This document shows positions 26,349-35,831 of a stretch of 64,000 nt of DNA, piece after piece. Every line of letters starts with the position of its first letter. Positions within the stretch are counted from its first letter, which is position 1. Position numbers and translations under genes: made by a program. The DNA comes from Pseudomonadota bacterium. Lineage in GTDB: Bacteria > Desulfobacterota > Desulfobacteria > Desulfobacterales > JAHIVH01. The notes under the pieces were generated by a model. That model did no database searches and was not told the DNA's origin. It saw only the letters and a program-made list of their open reading frames with translations. The stretch lies in assembly GCA_018816735.1 (NCBI GenBank), contig JAHIVH010000008.1:1-64000 (forward strand). Reading direction: 5' to 3'.

Positions 26349-27057
26349 GCGCCGCCTCATTTTTTGCCGATGCTGTTTTGATGCCTGAAAAGCCTGCGAT
26401 TGTTTCAAGATCGTCTCTGGTTTTATCGTGTAATGATAGGGAAAAGACGTCTTCAAGGTGGCTTTTTATTATCTGTTTAACTTCCGCCATCTGAACGTCT
26501 TCTTTGATCTCATTTTGGATGGTGGTCATCCGGATGTCTTTGAGGCCGCAGGGGTTGATCCATGAGAAGGGCTCAAGGGAGAGATTGACATTGAGGGAGA
26601 GCCCGTGAAAGGTCACCCCTTTTCTCAAGGCCAGGCCCACGCTCCCGATCTTTTGGCCGGATACGAATACCCCTCTGTTTAATGGCAGTCTATCCCCCCT
26701 GACCCCGTAATTTTTCAGGGTTCGAATCACGGTTTCTTCCAGCATGGAGACGAATGTGGTGACGTCGCATTTTTGTTCATCAAGATCGGAAATCACATAA
26801 ACCACCAGCTGACCCGGTCCATGATAGGTGATGTCCCCCCCTCTTTCCACCTGGATGAGAGGAATCTGCCTGTTTTCAAGAAACCGTTCAGGGACGATCA
26901 GATTCTCCCGGCCCCCGCGTTTCCCCAGTGTCATGACAGGATAATGCTCCAGAAGGAGACACACATCCAGAGGAAGCCTTCCCTGGTGACGGGCCGTCAC
27001 CAGGCAGGACTGAAATTTCCAGGCCTCCTCATAATCAATGAGATTCAAATCTGTCAC
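26341..27057 (-). CDS. lipB: Octanoyl-[ACP]:protein octanoyltransferase
   Basis: Transfers octanoate from acyl-carrier protein to lipoyl domains, the step before LipA. Family blocks: RGGDITYHGPGQLVVYVISD, GVRGDRLPLNRGVFV, KIGSVGLALRKGVTFHGLSL and the catalytic Cys in INPCGLKD. I place the start at GTG 27057, eight residues before the conserved DYEEAW block; the frame is also open to a TTG at 27108, which would overlap gcvPB by 8 bases. The start is therefore uncertain. The order lipB-lipA after the gcv genes fits a pathway that must lipoylate GcvH. Confidence 0.87.
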   Translation of the reverse strand: MTDLNLIDYEEAWKFQSCLVTARHQGRLPLDVCLLLEHYPVMTLGKRGGRENLIVPERFLENRQIPLIQVERGGDITYHGPGQLVVYVISDLDEQKCDVTTFVSMLEETVIRTLKNYGVRGDRLPLNRGVFVSGQKIGSVGLALRKGVTFHGLSLNVNLSLEPFSWINPCGLKDIRMTTIQNEIKEDVQMAEVKQIIKSHLEDVFSLSLHDKTRDDLETIAGFSGIKTASAKNEAAHA

Positions 27058-27100
27058 ACATGCATTTCGTTTATTTACTCTTGTCAAAACACTTGCCCTT

Positions 27101-28558
27101 CTACCCAATCAACACGGGTTTTCTCGCTGCCGTCACTTCGTCCAGACGCCGCATTCTCGCAAATTGCGGGGCGTTTCGGACGATCTCCGGATTGTCTTCC
27201 GCTTCTTTTGCAATGATTTTCAACACGGCAATCAACCGGTCGATTTCTTCTTTGGATTCGGTCTCAGGCGGCTCGATCATCATGGCACCGTGTACGACCA
27301 AAGGAAAATAAATGGTGGGCGGATGGATGCCGTAATCGATCATCCGCTTGGCGATGTCAAGGGTGCTTACATGATGCTTCTCCTGGAATTTGTCTGTAAA
27401 TACGCACTCGTGCATGCAGGGGCGGTCGTAGGGAATATGAAAATGATCTTTTAATTTCTCCTTGATGTAGTTTGCATTCAACACCGCATGCTGGCTGACT
27501 GCTTTCAGGCCTTCCGGTCCCATGGAGAGAATATAGCAGTAGGCCCTGACGAGCACGCTGAAATTGCCGTAAAAGGTATGGAGCTTGCCGATCGATTCCG
27601 GAATGTTTTCTACCAGTGCATACGCATCTTTGACTTTCCGGATGCGGGGAACCGGCAGGAATTTCTCCAGTTCCTTTTTGACGCATACCGGCCCTGCCCC
27701 TGGACCGCCGCCGCCATGGGGGGTTGAAAATGTCTTGTGAAGGTTCAGGTGCATGACATCCACGCCGATTTTCCCCATCTGGACGATGCCCATGACCGCA
27801 TTCATGTTTGCGCCGTCCGCGTAGACAAGGCCGCCTTTTTCATGGACGATATCGGCAATTTTCCGGATATTCTTTTCAAAAAGCCCCAGTGTGTTGGGGT
27901 TCGTGACCATAATGCCTGCTGTATCCTCATCCATCAGCTCGGCCACGGTTTCATGGGAGAGGATGCCTTTTTCGCTCGATTTTACCACGACCGCCTGGAA
28001 CCCGCATAAAGAAGCACTGGCGGGATTGGTGCCGTGGGCCGTGTCCGGTATGAGAATTTTGTTGCGTTTCTTCCCCTTGCTTTTATGGTATGCATGAAAA
28101 ATGAGCATGCCGGCAAGCTCTCCGTGTGCGCCTGCAGCAGGCTGAAGGCTCACGGCATCCATGCCTGTGATTTCGCAAAGGTATGATTCCAGCTCATATA
28201 GAAGTCTTAGGGTGCCCTGGGACAAATGCGCCGGCAAAAGCGGGTGGGACCGTGTAAGACCGATATAGGAGGAGAGTTTTTCATTGATCTTGGGATTATA
28301 CTTCATGGTGCATGACCCTAAAGGATACATGCCGGTATCCACGCCGAAATTCCATTGGGAGAGCCGGGTATAATGGCGGACCACATCCACTTCCGATAAA
28401 TCGGGAAAATCCGGGCCATCACCAAGAAGCGATTCGTCAATGGACGCTTTTTCAACATCCCGTAAAGGCATGGAGTATCCGTCACGCCCTTTTCTTCCTT
28501 TCTCCCAGAGAAGCGGTTCATCCTGAACGATACCGTTGGTTCGCAATTCCTGTGACAT
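27101..28558 (-). CDS. gcvPB: Glycine dehydrogenase (decarboxylating) subunit 2
   Basis: C-terminal half of the split P-protein, 485 residues. The pyridoxal phosphate lysine lies in LNLHKTFSTPHGGGGPGAGP. Other conserved blocks: YPLGSCTMKYNPKIN, LQPAAGAHGELAGML and TAHGTNPASASLCG. It works with GcvPA as a heterotetramer to decarboxylate glycine and pass the aminomethyl group to lipoyl-GcvH. It starts six bases after gcvPA. Confidence 0.94.
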   Translation of the reverse strand: MSQELRTNGIVQDEPLLWEKGRKGRDGYSMPLRDVEKASIDESLLGDGPDFPDLSEVDVVRHYTRLSQWNFGVDTGMYPLGSCTMKYNPKINEKLSSYIGLTRSHPLLPAHLSQGTLRLLYELESYLCEITGMDAVSLQPAAGAHGELAGMLIFHAYHKSKGKKRNKILIPDTAHGTNPASASLCGFQAVVVKSSEKGILSHETVAELMDEDTAGIMVTNPNTLGLFEKNIRKIADIVHEKGGLVYADGANMNAVMGIVQMGKIGVDVMHLNLHKTFSTPHGGGGPGAGPVCVKKELEKFLPVPRIRKVKDAYALVENIPESIGKLHTFYGNFSVLVRAYCYILSMGPEGLKAVSQHAVLNANYIKEKLKDHFHIPYDRPCMHECVFTDKFQEKHHVSTLDIAKRMIDYGIHPPTIYFPLVVHGAMMIEPPETESKEEIDRLIAVLKIIAKEAEDNPEIVRNAPQFARMRRLDEVTAARKPVLIG

Positions 28559-28564
28559 CGAAAT

Positions 28565-29881
28565 TCACATCTCCTTTATCAGATTATCCATATCTTCTTT
28601 TTTAATGGTTTCCGTCACGCAGACCAGATATTGGCCGGCCAGTTCAGGATAAAACGGCTCAAGCGGAAGGCCGATGACCATGCCCTTTTTCATCAGGTTT
28701 TGATAGGCGCCTTTGGGATATTCTACCACAAATTCGTTGAAGGTCGGCCCGTCAAATTTGAGTTTCAGGCCTTTTTTTCTTAATCCTTCCTTCAGGTAAG
28801 CGGCCTTGTCATAGTTCAGCCGGGCCAGTTCCTTTATGCCTGTTCCACCAATAGAGGCCATATACATGGCAGATGCCAGCGCACAAAGCCCCTGATTCGT
28901 GCAGATATTGGACGTTGCCTTTTCTCTTCTGATATGCTGCTCACGGGTGGCAAGGGTCAGCACATACCCTCTATTGCCGTCCAGATCCGTGGTCTGCCCC
29001 ACCAGTCTGCCGGGTGCGTTTCTCACATAGTCCTTCTTGAATGCAAACATGCCCAATGCCGGGCCGCCAAAAGACTGGGAGATGCCAAAACTCTGCCCTT
29101 CTCCGCAAGCGATGTCTGCACCAAAAGCCCCGGGAGGTTTTAAAAGCCCATAGGCCAGTGGTTCCGAAAAAGCGCAGATCAGAAGCGTGTTCCGGTCTTT
29201 GGTTTTTTCCCTGACCATCTTCAGATCTTCTATCATGCCCATGAAATTGGGAGATTGAACAGCCACAGCCGCAATATCCTCAAAATCATTTAAAGAGGAG
29301 ATATCTGTTCTTCCGGTTTCAAGATAGGGAAGTTCCACGATGTCATATCCGGCTGGCGTCAGGTATGTCTCGAGCACACGCCTGTAATTGGGATGAATCA
29401 GACGGGATACAGCCACCTTCCGCTTCCTTGTTATCCTGATAGCCATTAAAACAGCTTCTGAAAGAGACGTGGCCCCATCGTAGATGGATGCGTTTGCCAT
29501 GTCCATTCCCAAAAGACGGGACACAAGCGTCTGATATTCGAATATGGCCTGAAGGGTTCCCTGACTGATCTCCGGCTGATACGGCGTATAGGATGTGCTG
29601 AATTCGGATCGTGACAACAGATACCTGACCGATTCCGGGATATAATGACGATAACTGCCGGCGCCCAGGAATATTTTCATCTTCTCGGTGGAGGCCATGA
29701 TATCTGCTATTTCCGCAATTCGCTCTTCAAGCTCCCATTCTGTAAGTGGGCCGGGGATGGCAAGACCTTTTTTACTTCTCAAGGATGCGGGGATCGGCTT
29801 GAACAAATCTTCCAGATGTTTCAGTCCCACAACTGAAAGCATTTCAGCCACCTCATCCAGGGTATGGGGAAGATACCGCAT
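28565..29881 (-). CDS. gcvPA: Glycine dehydrogenase (decarboxylating) subunit 1
   Basis: N-terminal half of the split P-protein, 438 residues. It begins MRYLPHTLDEVAEML, and keeps FLGAGSYRHYIPESVRYL, TSYTPYQPEISQGTLQAIFE, DGATSLSEA and the Gly-rich end of the fold. Split P-proteins are common in Gram-positives, archaea and sulfate reducers, while many Proteobacteria have one long GcvP. Five bases separate it from gcvH. Confidence 0.93.
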   Translation of the reverse strand: MRYLPHTLDEVAEMLSVVGLKHLEDLFKPIPASLRSKKGLAIPGPLTEWELEERIAEIADIMASTEKMKIFLGAGSYRHYIPESVRYLLSRSEFSTSYTPYQPEISQGTLQAIFEYQTLVSRLLGMDMANASIYDGATSLSEAVLMAIRITRKRKVAVSRLIHPNYRRVLETYLTPAGYDIVELPYLETGRTDISSLNDFEDIAAVAVQSPNFMGMIEDLKMVREKTKDRNTLLICAFSEPLAYGLLKPPGAFGADIACGEGQSFGISQSFGGPALGMFAFKKDYVRNAPGRLVGQTTDLDGNRGYVLTLATREQHIRREKATSNICTNQGLCALASAMYMASIGGTGIKELARLNYDKAAYLKEGLRKKGLKLKFDGPTFNEFVVEYPKGAYQNLMKKGMVIGLPLEPFYPELAGQYLVCVTETIKKEDMDNLIKEM

Positions 29882-29886
29882 GTGGC

Positions 29887-30282
29887 CTATCCTTTCAATT
29901 GTTTCAGGTATGCGTCTTTCTTCATCAACGTATCGGTCTCAGAGAGATCTGTCGGTGAAATCTCAATGATCCATGCAGCATAAGGGTCCTGGTTTACAAG
30001 CTCAGGCGAATCGGCCAGTGCCGTGTTAATGGCTGTCACTTTACCGGATACAGGCATGTATATTTCAGACACCGCCTTTACCGATTCCAGGGAACCGAAG
30101 ACACTTCCCTTTTCAAACGTGTCTCCTACCTGGGGAAGCTCGACAAAAACAATATCGCCCAGCTGATCCTGTGCATAGTCGGTAATGCCTATCTTGACGC
30201 TGTTTTTTTCCGTCTTTGCCCATTCATGCGCTTCGGTGTAAAATAAATCATTCGGTAAAATAAGCTCATTGATTTCTTTCAC
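29887..30282 (-). CDS. gcvH: Glycine cleavage system H protein
   Basis: Lipoyl carrier protein of 131 residues. FYTEAHEWAKTE is the N-terminal family block and the lipoylated lysine is in GSLESVKAVSEIYMP. The start is decided by the ribosome binding site: AGGAGG (30296-30291) lies eight bases before GTG 30282. The longer open frame from 30303 would put that Shine-Dalgarno inside the coding region. Shuttles the aminomethyl group between P, T and L proteins; needs LipA and LipB from the same cluster. Confidence 0.92.
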   Translation of the reverse strand: MKEINELILPNDLFYTEAHEWAKTEKNSVKIGITDYAQDQLGDIVFVELPQVGDTFEKGSVFGSLESVKAVSEIYMPVSGKVTAINTALADSPELVNQDPYAAWIIEISPTDLSETDTLMKKDAYLKQLKG

Positions 30283-30306
30283 GTTTAGATCCTCCTCTGT
30301 CACTCG

Positions 30307-31581
30307 TTATGACACCATCATTTTGTCCATGGAATGCCTGGCAGTTCTATGGGGTCTCAAATCTGCTCTTATTTCAACATCAATTTTTCGTGAACCATCA
30401 TCAAGTGTGACCATATCCATAGGTTTGAGCGGTACTTCCGATTTCAGGAATCCGCAGCTCAATCCTTTTATCGCTATGTGTTGTGGGGTGTTCTTCTCGG
30501 CAATACTTATAATCGTGCGGTCATGACGCCCGATGGCCATGTCGGTGACGCAGGTCAGAACGTTTCCGATTTTTTTGCCGTCTTTTGTAAACACAGACGG
30601 CGCTTTACTGGTCGTCACCTTTCTCAAATCAAACCCGGCAAATGGGTAGGTAACGTGGCTGTGCGTCCTCATATTCGATTCCAGGGCATCTTTTCCGATA
30701 AAGGGTTTGGTGAATCCTTTTTTACCCTTATCAAAAGGCAGGGCAAACGTCCACGGATGATTCAAAAAAAGCCAGTCCCCGATATCCTGATGGGATAATG
30801 GCAGCACGGCACCGGTTCGTAACGAATCCCGTGCTGCAAGGCCGCAGGGGAGGATATGCCACTTTTCCCCGGCATCGATAATCGATTGCCAGATGGCAGG
30901 CATCGCCTCTTTTTTCATGAATACTTCAAAACCGAATTCCCCGGTATACCCGGTTCGTGACAAAAGAACCGGTATGCCGTTAATTGACGGGCCGGAAACA
31001 TTTCCAAGGAAGTGACCTTTGAACGTGAAATAGTTCATTTCCCGGATATCCATTCCAGAAAATGCACCTGCATCCTGAAGGATTCTTCCTGCCAAAGGGC
31101 CCTGAAGATCCATTTTCCCCAGTTTATCCGTATGATCTTCGATATCAACCGGATGGGTTCCCGCATGTATTCTCAGATGGCTGGCCAGTTTCTCCCCATT
31201 TCCGGCATTGACCACTACCAGATAATCAGACGGAGCAACCCCATATACAATGGCATCGTCGATCACGCCCCCAGAATCATTCAAAAACACACCGTAGACA
31301 CATTTACCGGTCATCGAGGCGTCTTTGCCGTCTTTTTTTCCCCATGCCAGGTCTCTTGAAAAGCAACGCTGCAACAGATCAAATGCGCCCTTTCCTTTGA
31401 CTGAAATCACCGCCATATGACTGGTATCGAAAAGGCCTGCGGAAAGAATCACAGATAAGTGTTCCTCTTTTGCGCCGCCCTTATACCACATGGGCATGTC
31501 ATAACCGGCAAAACTGCCCATATTGGCGCCATGCATGAGATGCCAGTCGTGCAGGGGGGTGTATTTTATTGTTTCTTCCAT
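30307..31581 (-). CDS. gcvT: Aminomethyltransferase (glycine cleavage T protein)
   Basis: T protein of 424 residues that moves the one-carbon unit to tetrahydrofolate and releases ammonia. Blocks: TPLHDWHLMHGANMGSFAGY, DMPMWYKGGAKEEHLSV, LFDTSHMAVISVKG and LSRTGYTGEFGFEVFM. ATG 31581 is preceded by AAAGGA at seven bases; two upstream in-frame starts (31596, 31614) lack one. At 424 residues it is somewhat longer than the usual 360-370, with an extended C-terminal part. First enzyme gene after the Lrp-type regulator. Confidence 0.9.
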   Translation of the reverse strand: MEETIKYTPLHDWHLMHGANMGSFAGYDMPMWYKGGAKEEHLSVILSAGLFDTSHMAVISVKGKGAFDLLQRCFSRDLAWGKKDGKDASMTGKCVYGVFLNDSGGVIDDAIVYGVAPSDYLVVVNAGNGEKLASHLRIHAGTHPVDIEDHTDKLGKMDLQGPLAGRILQDAGAFSGMDIREMNYFTFKGHFLGNVSGPSINGIPVLLSRTGYTGEFGFEVFMKKEAMPAIWQSIIDAGEKWHILPCGLAARDSLRTGAVLPLSHQDIGDWLFLNHPWTFALPFDKGKKGFTKPFIGKDALESNMRTHSHVTYPFAGFDLRKVTTSKAPSVFTKDGKKIGNVLTCVTDMAIGRHDRTIISIAEKNTPQHIAIKGLSCGFLKSEVPLKPMDMVTLDDGSRKIDVEIRADLRPHRTARHSMDKMMVS

Positions 31582-31645
31582 ATACGTTCCTTTCATCAGG
31601 AGGTTATCCGGCAACGGTTTGAAATATTATGGAAAAAACCATACA

Positions 31646-32134
31646 CTACCGGTTCATTTCATTTTCATCAGGGGCTTTCGACCCGATATTCAAAAGGTCA
31701 CAGGGAATCTTCATGTTGTAACTTTTATAGACAACAAACGTTTCCACTGACCGGACACCAGACACTTTTGACATTTCTTCCGTGTAAAACTCAAGCAGGC
31801 CATAGTCAGTCGTAAGGGTCACCGTGATAATCAGGTCATACCTTCCTGTGACCACGCACGCTGAAATCACGCCCTTTAATTTACTGATCTCTTCCGCTTT
31901 TTTGACCAGATCCATGGTGTGCAGGCTGACACCGATCAGAACAACGCTCTGACCCGGCACTGCTTCAGGATCGACAAGGCCTGTGATTTCAAGAATCCCT
32001 TCTTCCTGCATTTTTTTAACACGTGACCGGATTGTCCCTTCAGTAAAAGAAAGCTCATCTGCAATTTTTTTGAACGGGATTCTTCCGTCTTTCATTAACC
32101 GAATGATTGCAATCGTTGTTTCGTCGAGTTTCAT
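31646..32134 (-). CDS. Lrp/AsnC family transcriptional regulator
   Basis: DNA-binding regulator of 162 residues: winged helix at 1-55 (LDETTIAIIRLMKDGRIPFK, then IADELSFTEGTIRSRVKKM) and a RAM/AsnC ligand domain at 70-150 (ACVVTGRYDLIITVTLTTD). It is the first gene on the minus strand ahead of gcvT, 64 bases away, so it probably senses glycine or another amino acid and controls the gcv-lip unit. No operator can be named. Confidence 0.85.
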   Translation of the reverse strand: MKLDETTIAIIRLMKDGRIPFKKIADELSFTEGTIRSRVKKMQEEGILEITGLVDPEAVPGQSVVLIGVSLHTMDLVKKAEEISKLKGVISACVVTGRYDLIITVTLTTDYGLLEFYTEEMSKVSGVRSVETFVVYKSYNMKIPCDLLNIGSKAPDENEMNR

Positions 32135-32430
32135 ATTTTCCAGAACCTGTAAATTTTATTATATATTTTTTTATATATCCAATATACAACATTTCATTTC
32201 AAAGTAAAAATCGTTTTAAAAAAAATTTTATGTTCCGGCATTTGGCGCTGTCTTGTCAATCCCGGTTAATCATAATCGTACGCTAAATCTTCTCAACCTT
32301 CCAAGATAAAGGGTAATTGGCCATATTTGATGCATTTTCGATTAAGATTAAGAATTTGAGAGATTTGCTCGAACCAGTAATATTTAATAGATAAATTCCA
32401 GATGCGCCCTGTTTTTACCTGTGACACCCC

Positions 32431-32459
32431 TTGACACCTTCCCGGGCCTTGATTATATC
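32431..32459 (+). promoter_or_regulatory. sigma70-like promoter for the SDR-Nudix pair
   Basis: TTGACA (32431-32436) and TATATC (32454-32459) are 17 bases apart, 55 bases before the SDR start. The rest of the 32135-32514 gap is AT-rich divergent promoter sequence; no gene is seen in it. Confidence 0.55.
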
Positions 32460-32514
32460 TGAATCGTTATTTTTTTAAGTATCTTCAAAAAACCTGCAAT
32501 TTAAAAACAAGGAT

Positions 32515-33378
32515 ATGCATATGCCGCCTCATTCCCGGAAACGGGCCATTCTGATCACAGGCGCCTCCACAGGTATTGGAAAGGAAGCTGCACGCCATTT
32601 GACTGAAAAGGGATTCAGTGTTTTTGCCGGTGTCAGGAAAGAAAAGGATGCCCTGCTGTTGACAGACCAGTCAGGGGGTTCCATCAAACCGGTAATATTA
32701 GACGTTACCCGGAAAGCGGATATTCTTTCTGCAGTCAACACCATCCAGAACGAGACGGGCTCATCCGGGTTATACGGCCTTGTCAACAATGCAGGCATCC
32801 CATTTGGCGGTCCTTTGGAATATATGGATATCGAAAATATCCGGATGGTCATGGAAGTGAACCTGATAGGCGCCATATCCGTAACCCAGGCATGCCTTCC
32901 CCTGCTGCGCAAAGGGCACGGTAGAATTGTCAATATTTCTTCTATCAGCGGCAGAATCGCCCTTCCTTTTGTAGGTCCCTATGCAGCCTCAAAATTCGCC
33001 CTGGAGGCATTTTCAGATTCGCTCCGTGTCGAATTAAGGCCCTTTCGCATTCCGGTATCCGTGATCGAGCCCGGGGATGTGGCCACGCCCATCTGGGAAA
33101 AAACCGCTTCCACCATCAACCAGGCGGCAAAGGCATTTCCAGAAACCGCTTATGACATATATGGCCCGATATTCAACAAAATAAATACCATCACAACCCA
33201 CGGCATTCCCGCCTACCTGATTGCAAAAAAAATCGAGCACACCCTTTCGGCCAAATGGCCAAAGGCAAGATATGTCGTGGGGCTGGACGCGAGAGTTCTG
33301 ATCCTCATATCTTTTTTTCCTGCAATCATACGGGACTGGATTATTTCGCTGTTCCTTCCCCAATATGGGCAAGCCTAA
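32515..33378 (+). CDS. Short-chain dehydrogenase/reductase
   Basis: Classical SDR of 287 residues. The cofactor motif TGASTGIG (15-22) lacks a following acidic residue in the next strand (VFAGVRKEK), which favours NADPH. The NNAG motif, the catalytic Ser block RIVNISSISGRIALP and YAASKF (Tyr-x-x-x-Lys) are intact. The C-terminal segment (VLILISFFPAIIRDWIISLF) is hydrophobic, as in membrane-associated retinol-dehydrogenase-like SDRs. Substrate unknown. AAGGA precedes two possible ATGs, at 32515 and 32521. Confidence 0.85.
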   Translation: MHMPPHSRKRAILITGASTGIGKEAARHLTEKGFSVFAGVRKEKDALLLTDQSGGSIKPVILDVTRKADILSAVNTIQNETGSSGLYGLVNNAGIPFGGPLEYMDIENIRMVMEVNLIGAISVTQACLPLLRKGHGRIVNISSISGRIALPFVGPYAASKFALEAFSDSLRVELRPFRIPVSVIEPGDVATPIWEKTASTINQAAKAFPETAYDIYGPIFNKINTITTHGIPAYLIAKKIEHTLSAKWPKARYVVGLDARVLILISFFPAIIRDWIISLFLPQYGQA

Positions 33379-33380
33379 GC

Positions 33381-33833
33381 ATGGATGAAATAACCGTTAC
33401 AAACACACCAAATCCGGGAAATACAAATCTTATGAAACGAAAAGGCGCCAGCATCATTTTCATCAACGACCGAAATCAGGTTCTTCTTTTCCTGAGAGAT
33501 GACAAACCTGAAATTCCCTATCCCAACATGTGGGATGTTCCTGGCGGCCATGTGGAAAAAGATGAAACGCCCCGTGAATGCATCATCCGGGAAATGAAAG
33601 AGGAAATAGACATCGAACTGAAACAGTTTCAATTTTTCAAAAGCTATGACTTCCCTGACAGGGAAGAACACATGTTCTGGAAAAAAGAGAACCTTAGTAT
33701 CAACACCATTCATCTCACTGAAGGCCAGTGCATGAAGTGGTTTACAAGACAAGACGCACGTCAGACAGAACTGGCCTGTGGTTTCAACCAGATTGTCGAA
33801 GAATTTTTTATGTATTTCTTAAATCGTCTATGA
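33381..33833 (+). CDS. Nudix hydrolase
   Basis: Small hydrolase of 150 residues. The Nudix box is nearly complete: GGHVEKDETPRECIIREMKE then EIDIE, with Asp where the usual Gly would follow the catalytic glutamates. It removes nucleoside diphosphate-linked groups; substrate unknown. Two starts are possible, ATG 33381 (two bases after the SDR stop) and ATG 33432 (MKRKGASIIFIND), the second fitting the family's usual N-terminus. Co-transcribed with the SDR gene. Confidence 0.8.
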   Translation: MDEITVTNTPNPGNTNLMKRKGASIIFINDRNQVLLFLRDDKPEIPYPNMWDVPGGHVEKDETPRECIIREMKEEIDIELKQFQFFKSYDFPDREEHMFWKKENLSINTIHLTEGQCMKWFTRQDARQTELACGFNQIVEEFFMYFLNRL

Positions 33834-33848
33834 GAGTCAGAATTCGCA

Positions 33849-34937
33849 TCAACAAAGAGAACTCTTGCCATCCAAAACCCGTCTGACCGCTTTTGCAAGA
33901 TCCTGCATCCCGATGGGTTTCATCAGGTATTCCCGAATGCCTAGTTCCCTTGCCTTTTCAACTGTCATTTCTTCACTATACCCTGAGCATAGGATGATCG
34001 GCCTCTCCGGACGCATTTTGAACATTTCCCTTGCCAGGACTTTGCCGGTCATTTTTGGCATGGTCATATCGGTAATCACAAGATCAAACAAATGCGTATC
34101 CTTGAAAAACTCGTTTAACGCTTCAATGCTGTCATTGCATGTAACAACAGCATACCCAAGTCTATTAAGCATTTCTCCTGCCATGTCCGGTATCCGCAAC
34201 ATGAAGGCACACATATTGACCTGACGTCAAATCCGGATGGCAGGTCGGGTCATCCGTTGTAATGACGGTATTTTCCACTACGATGCGAAGGACGCCTCCC
34301 CCCTCTTCCATTGCGTGCCAGGCATTGGTGCAAAGATTCATGATGATTTGATGGATTCGGGTAGGATCGGCCATCACGAAAGCATCGCTGACCAATTCAC
34401 TCTGAGTTTCAATTGTCGACGGTAATGAGACATGCCGAACAGCGCCACAAGTCGATCCCCTATCAGTGTTTCGATATAACCATTATGCTCAAATATCGCA
34501 TCGGCCAATATGCTTAAATAGGGCAAGGGCGTTTCCGAAATCCCGGTTTTGGAGTCCGATACGATTTTTGCAAAGTGAGTTATCTTTTCAAGTTCTATCG
34601 TGTTTGTAAACTGCTGCAAGGAAACCCTGCTTCTGTTTTCAGCTCCTTTACCCACCAAAATCAAACCATAACCCCCAATGGCTTGAAACACATGGGCATC
34701 GAAAACTCTTTTTGATTGAATGCTCAAATCCGGCAGCAGCAGCATTTCGGTTTCTATTGGGAGAATGCCGTGCATGAAATCGAAAATATCTGAAATGAAA
34801 TCCCCTTTTTTGAATGCTTTCGGTTGCAGGAAATCAATGTCTCCGCCCCACCCGCAGATTCGCCCTTCAGTATCTGTCAGTAGATATACCGATGGCTGCC
34901 GGCCTGTAAAAATAAACGTCACTTGTAGTTGTGACAC
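33849..34937 (-). pseudogene. Decayed sensor: cyclase-like fragment, histidine-kinase ATPase fragment and receiver fragment
   Basis: Three coding pieces lie head to tail in different frames. Piece 1 (34937 to about 34435) ends in EHNGYIETLIGDRLVALFG, the N-terminal part of a class III nucleotide cyclase domain. Piece 2 (about 34430-34190) begins SLPSTIETQSELVSDAF and continues FVMADPTRIHQIIMNLCTNA, the N box of a hybrid kinase ATPase domain, and stops at HVADTGHG. Piece 3 (about 34205-33849) opens inside a receiver at MLNRLGYAVVTCNDS and keeps the Asp of LVITDMTMPKM and LMKPIG. The missing parts are the rest of the cyclase domain with the kinase dimerisation domain, and the ATPase G boxes with the receiver's first strand. 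Each junction is a clean internal deletion that changes frame. Function is lost. Confidence 0.8.
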
Positions 34938-35121
34938 ATATGGAATGAATATATATTTCTATTTCAAATATTTATGACTTTAAGAATAATCTGAAGCCCC
35001 TTATTTTGTCGAGGCCAAATTCTCTTGGAATGGATCAACATGCAGGCGGGTTTTATGGTGATAAATAATTGAAAATTAAATATTTCATTTATATCCCTAT
35101 CAAAAATAGTATATACGCCTA

Positions 35122-35490
35122 TTAAAATCTGACAGATACAATCAGGTCGAAACTGCTTCCGTCGATATCTTTTGTGTAATCGCCGGAATACTCGATCATT
35201 GAATACCGTCCGCCAACAGAAACGGTTGAGAACAAATAATCAACTTCAAAGACAAATCCCAAGGCGTTGTCAAAATCAAAATCAGCGTCCGATGCAAACC
35301 CACTGCCGTTAATTGACGGTGAAATATGATAGCTGATTCCTGCGCCAAACCGAATTTTATCACTCCTGAAAAACTGCATCAGTTCCAATGGGAATCGTCT
35401 AAAAGAAATTTTACCATTTTCTGCAGTTGAGTTATCAAATTTCCATCCGATCGTTAACTGGGTTTCCAGATCTCTTCTCTCTTTTTTTGA
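35122..35490 (-). pseudogene. C-terminal fragment of an outer membrane beta-barrel protein
   Basis: An open frame of 122 codons without a credible start begins right after TGA 35493-35491 and reads LETQLTIGWKFDN, FRSDKIRFGAGISYHISP, then strands ending FDLIVSVRF with a terminal Phe. These are alternating strands of a small OmpA/OmpW-like barrel, ending with the outer membrane C-terminal signature. The N-terminus and signal peptide are missing and the fragment starts only four bases from the end of the DUF2007-like gene, so the 5' half was probably deleted. Confidence 0.6.
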
Positions 35491-35494
35491 TCAC

Positions 35495-35827
35495 TTATAT
35501 TTTATCTTCCGCTTTCTCCCTGCCGCATTTCCAGCATGCCGTAAACTGGCCTTCGATGTATTCGCCGCAATGACGGCATCTCCAGTCAAAAGCCTTAAGA
35601 TCGCTTGCTGATTCGTTATTGAAATCAGCCATAATCTCTTCGATGATCCTATCTTCGACACCATCATCGACCCAGACAGTGGGAAGCGTGTCTTCGGTGA
35701 TGGGAATCTCACCGCGAATGAAGAACAGGGATTCTCCCCGGATCTGACATGGTATATTGAACGACTCGAGCAAGCCTTTGACCATATGGGCTTCTGTGGG
35801 GTGTTTGGCTGTAAAAATTTTTTTCAT
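35495..35827 (-). CDS. DUF2007-type protein with C-terminal zinc ribbon
   Basis: Cytoplasmic protein of 110 residues. KKIFTAKHPTEAHMVKGLLE then FNIPCQIRGE and LPTVWVDDGVEDRIIEEI is the DUF2007 'putative signal transducing protein' fold. The C-terminus adds a rubredoxin-like zinc ribbon, CRHCGEYIEGQFTACWKCG. ATG 35827 is chosen because the next upstream start (35854) lies inside the preceding gene. Function of the family is unknown. Confidence 0.75.
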   Translation of the reverse strand: MKKIFTAKHPTEAHMVKGLLESFNIPCQIRGESLFFIRGEIPITEDTLPTVWVDDGVEDRIIEEIMADFNNESASDLKAFDWRCRHCGEYIEGQFTACWKCGREKAEDKI

Positions 35828-35831
35828 TATC

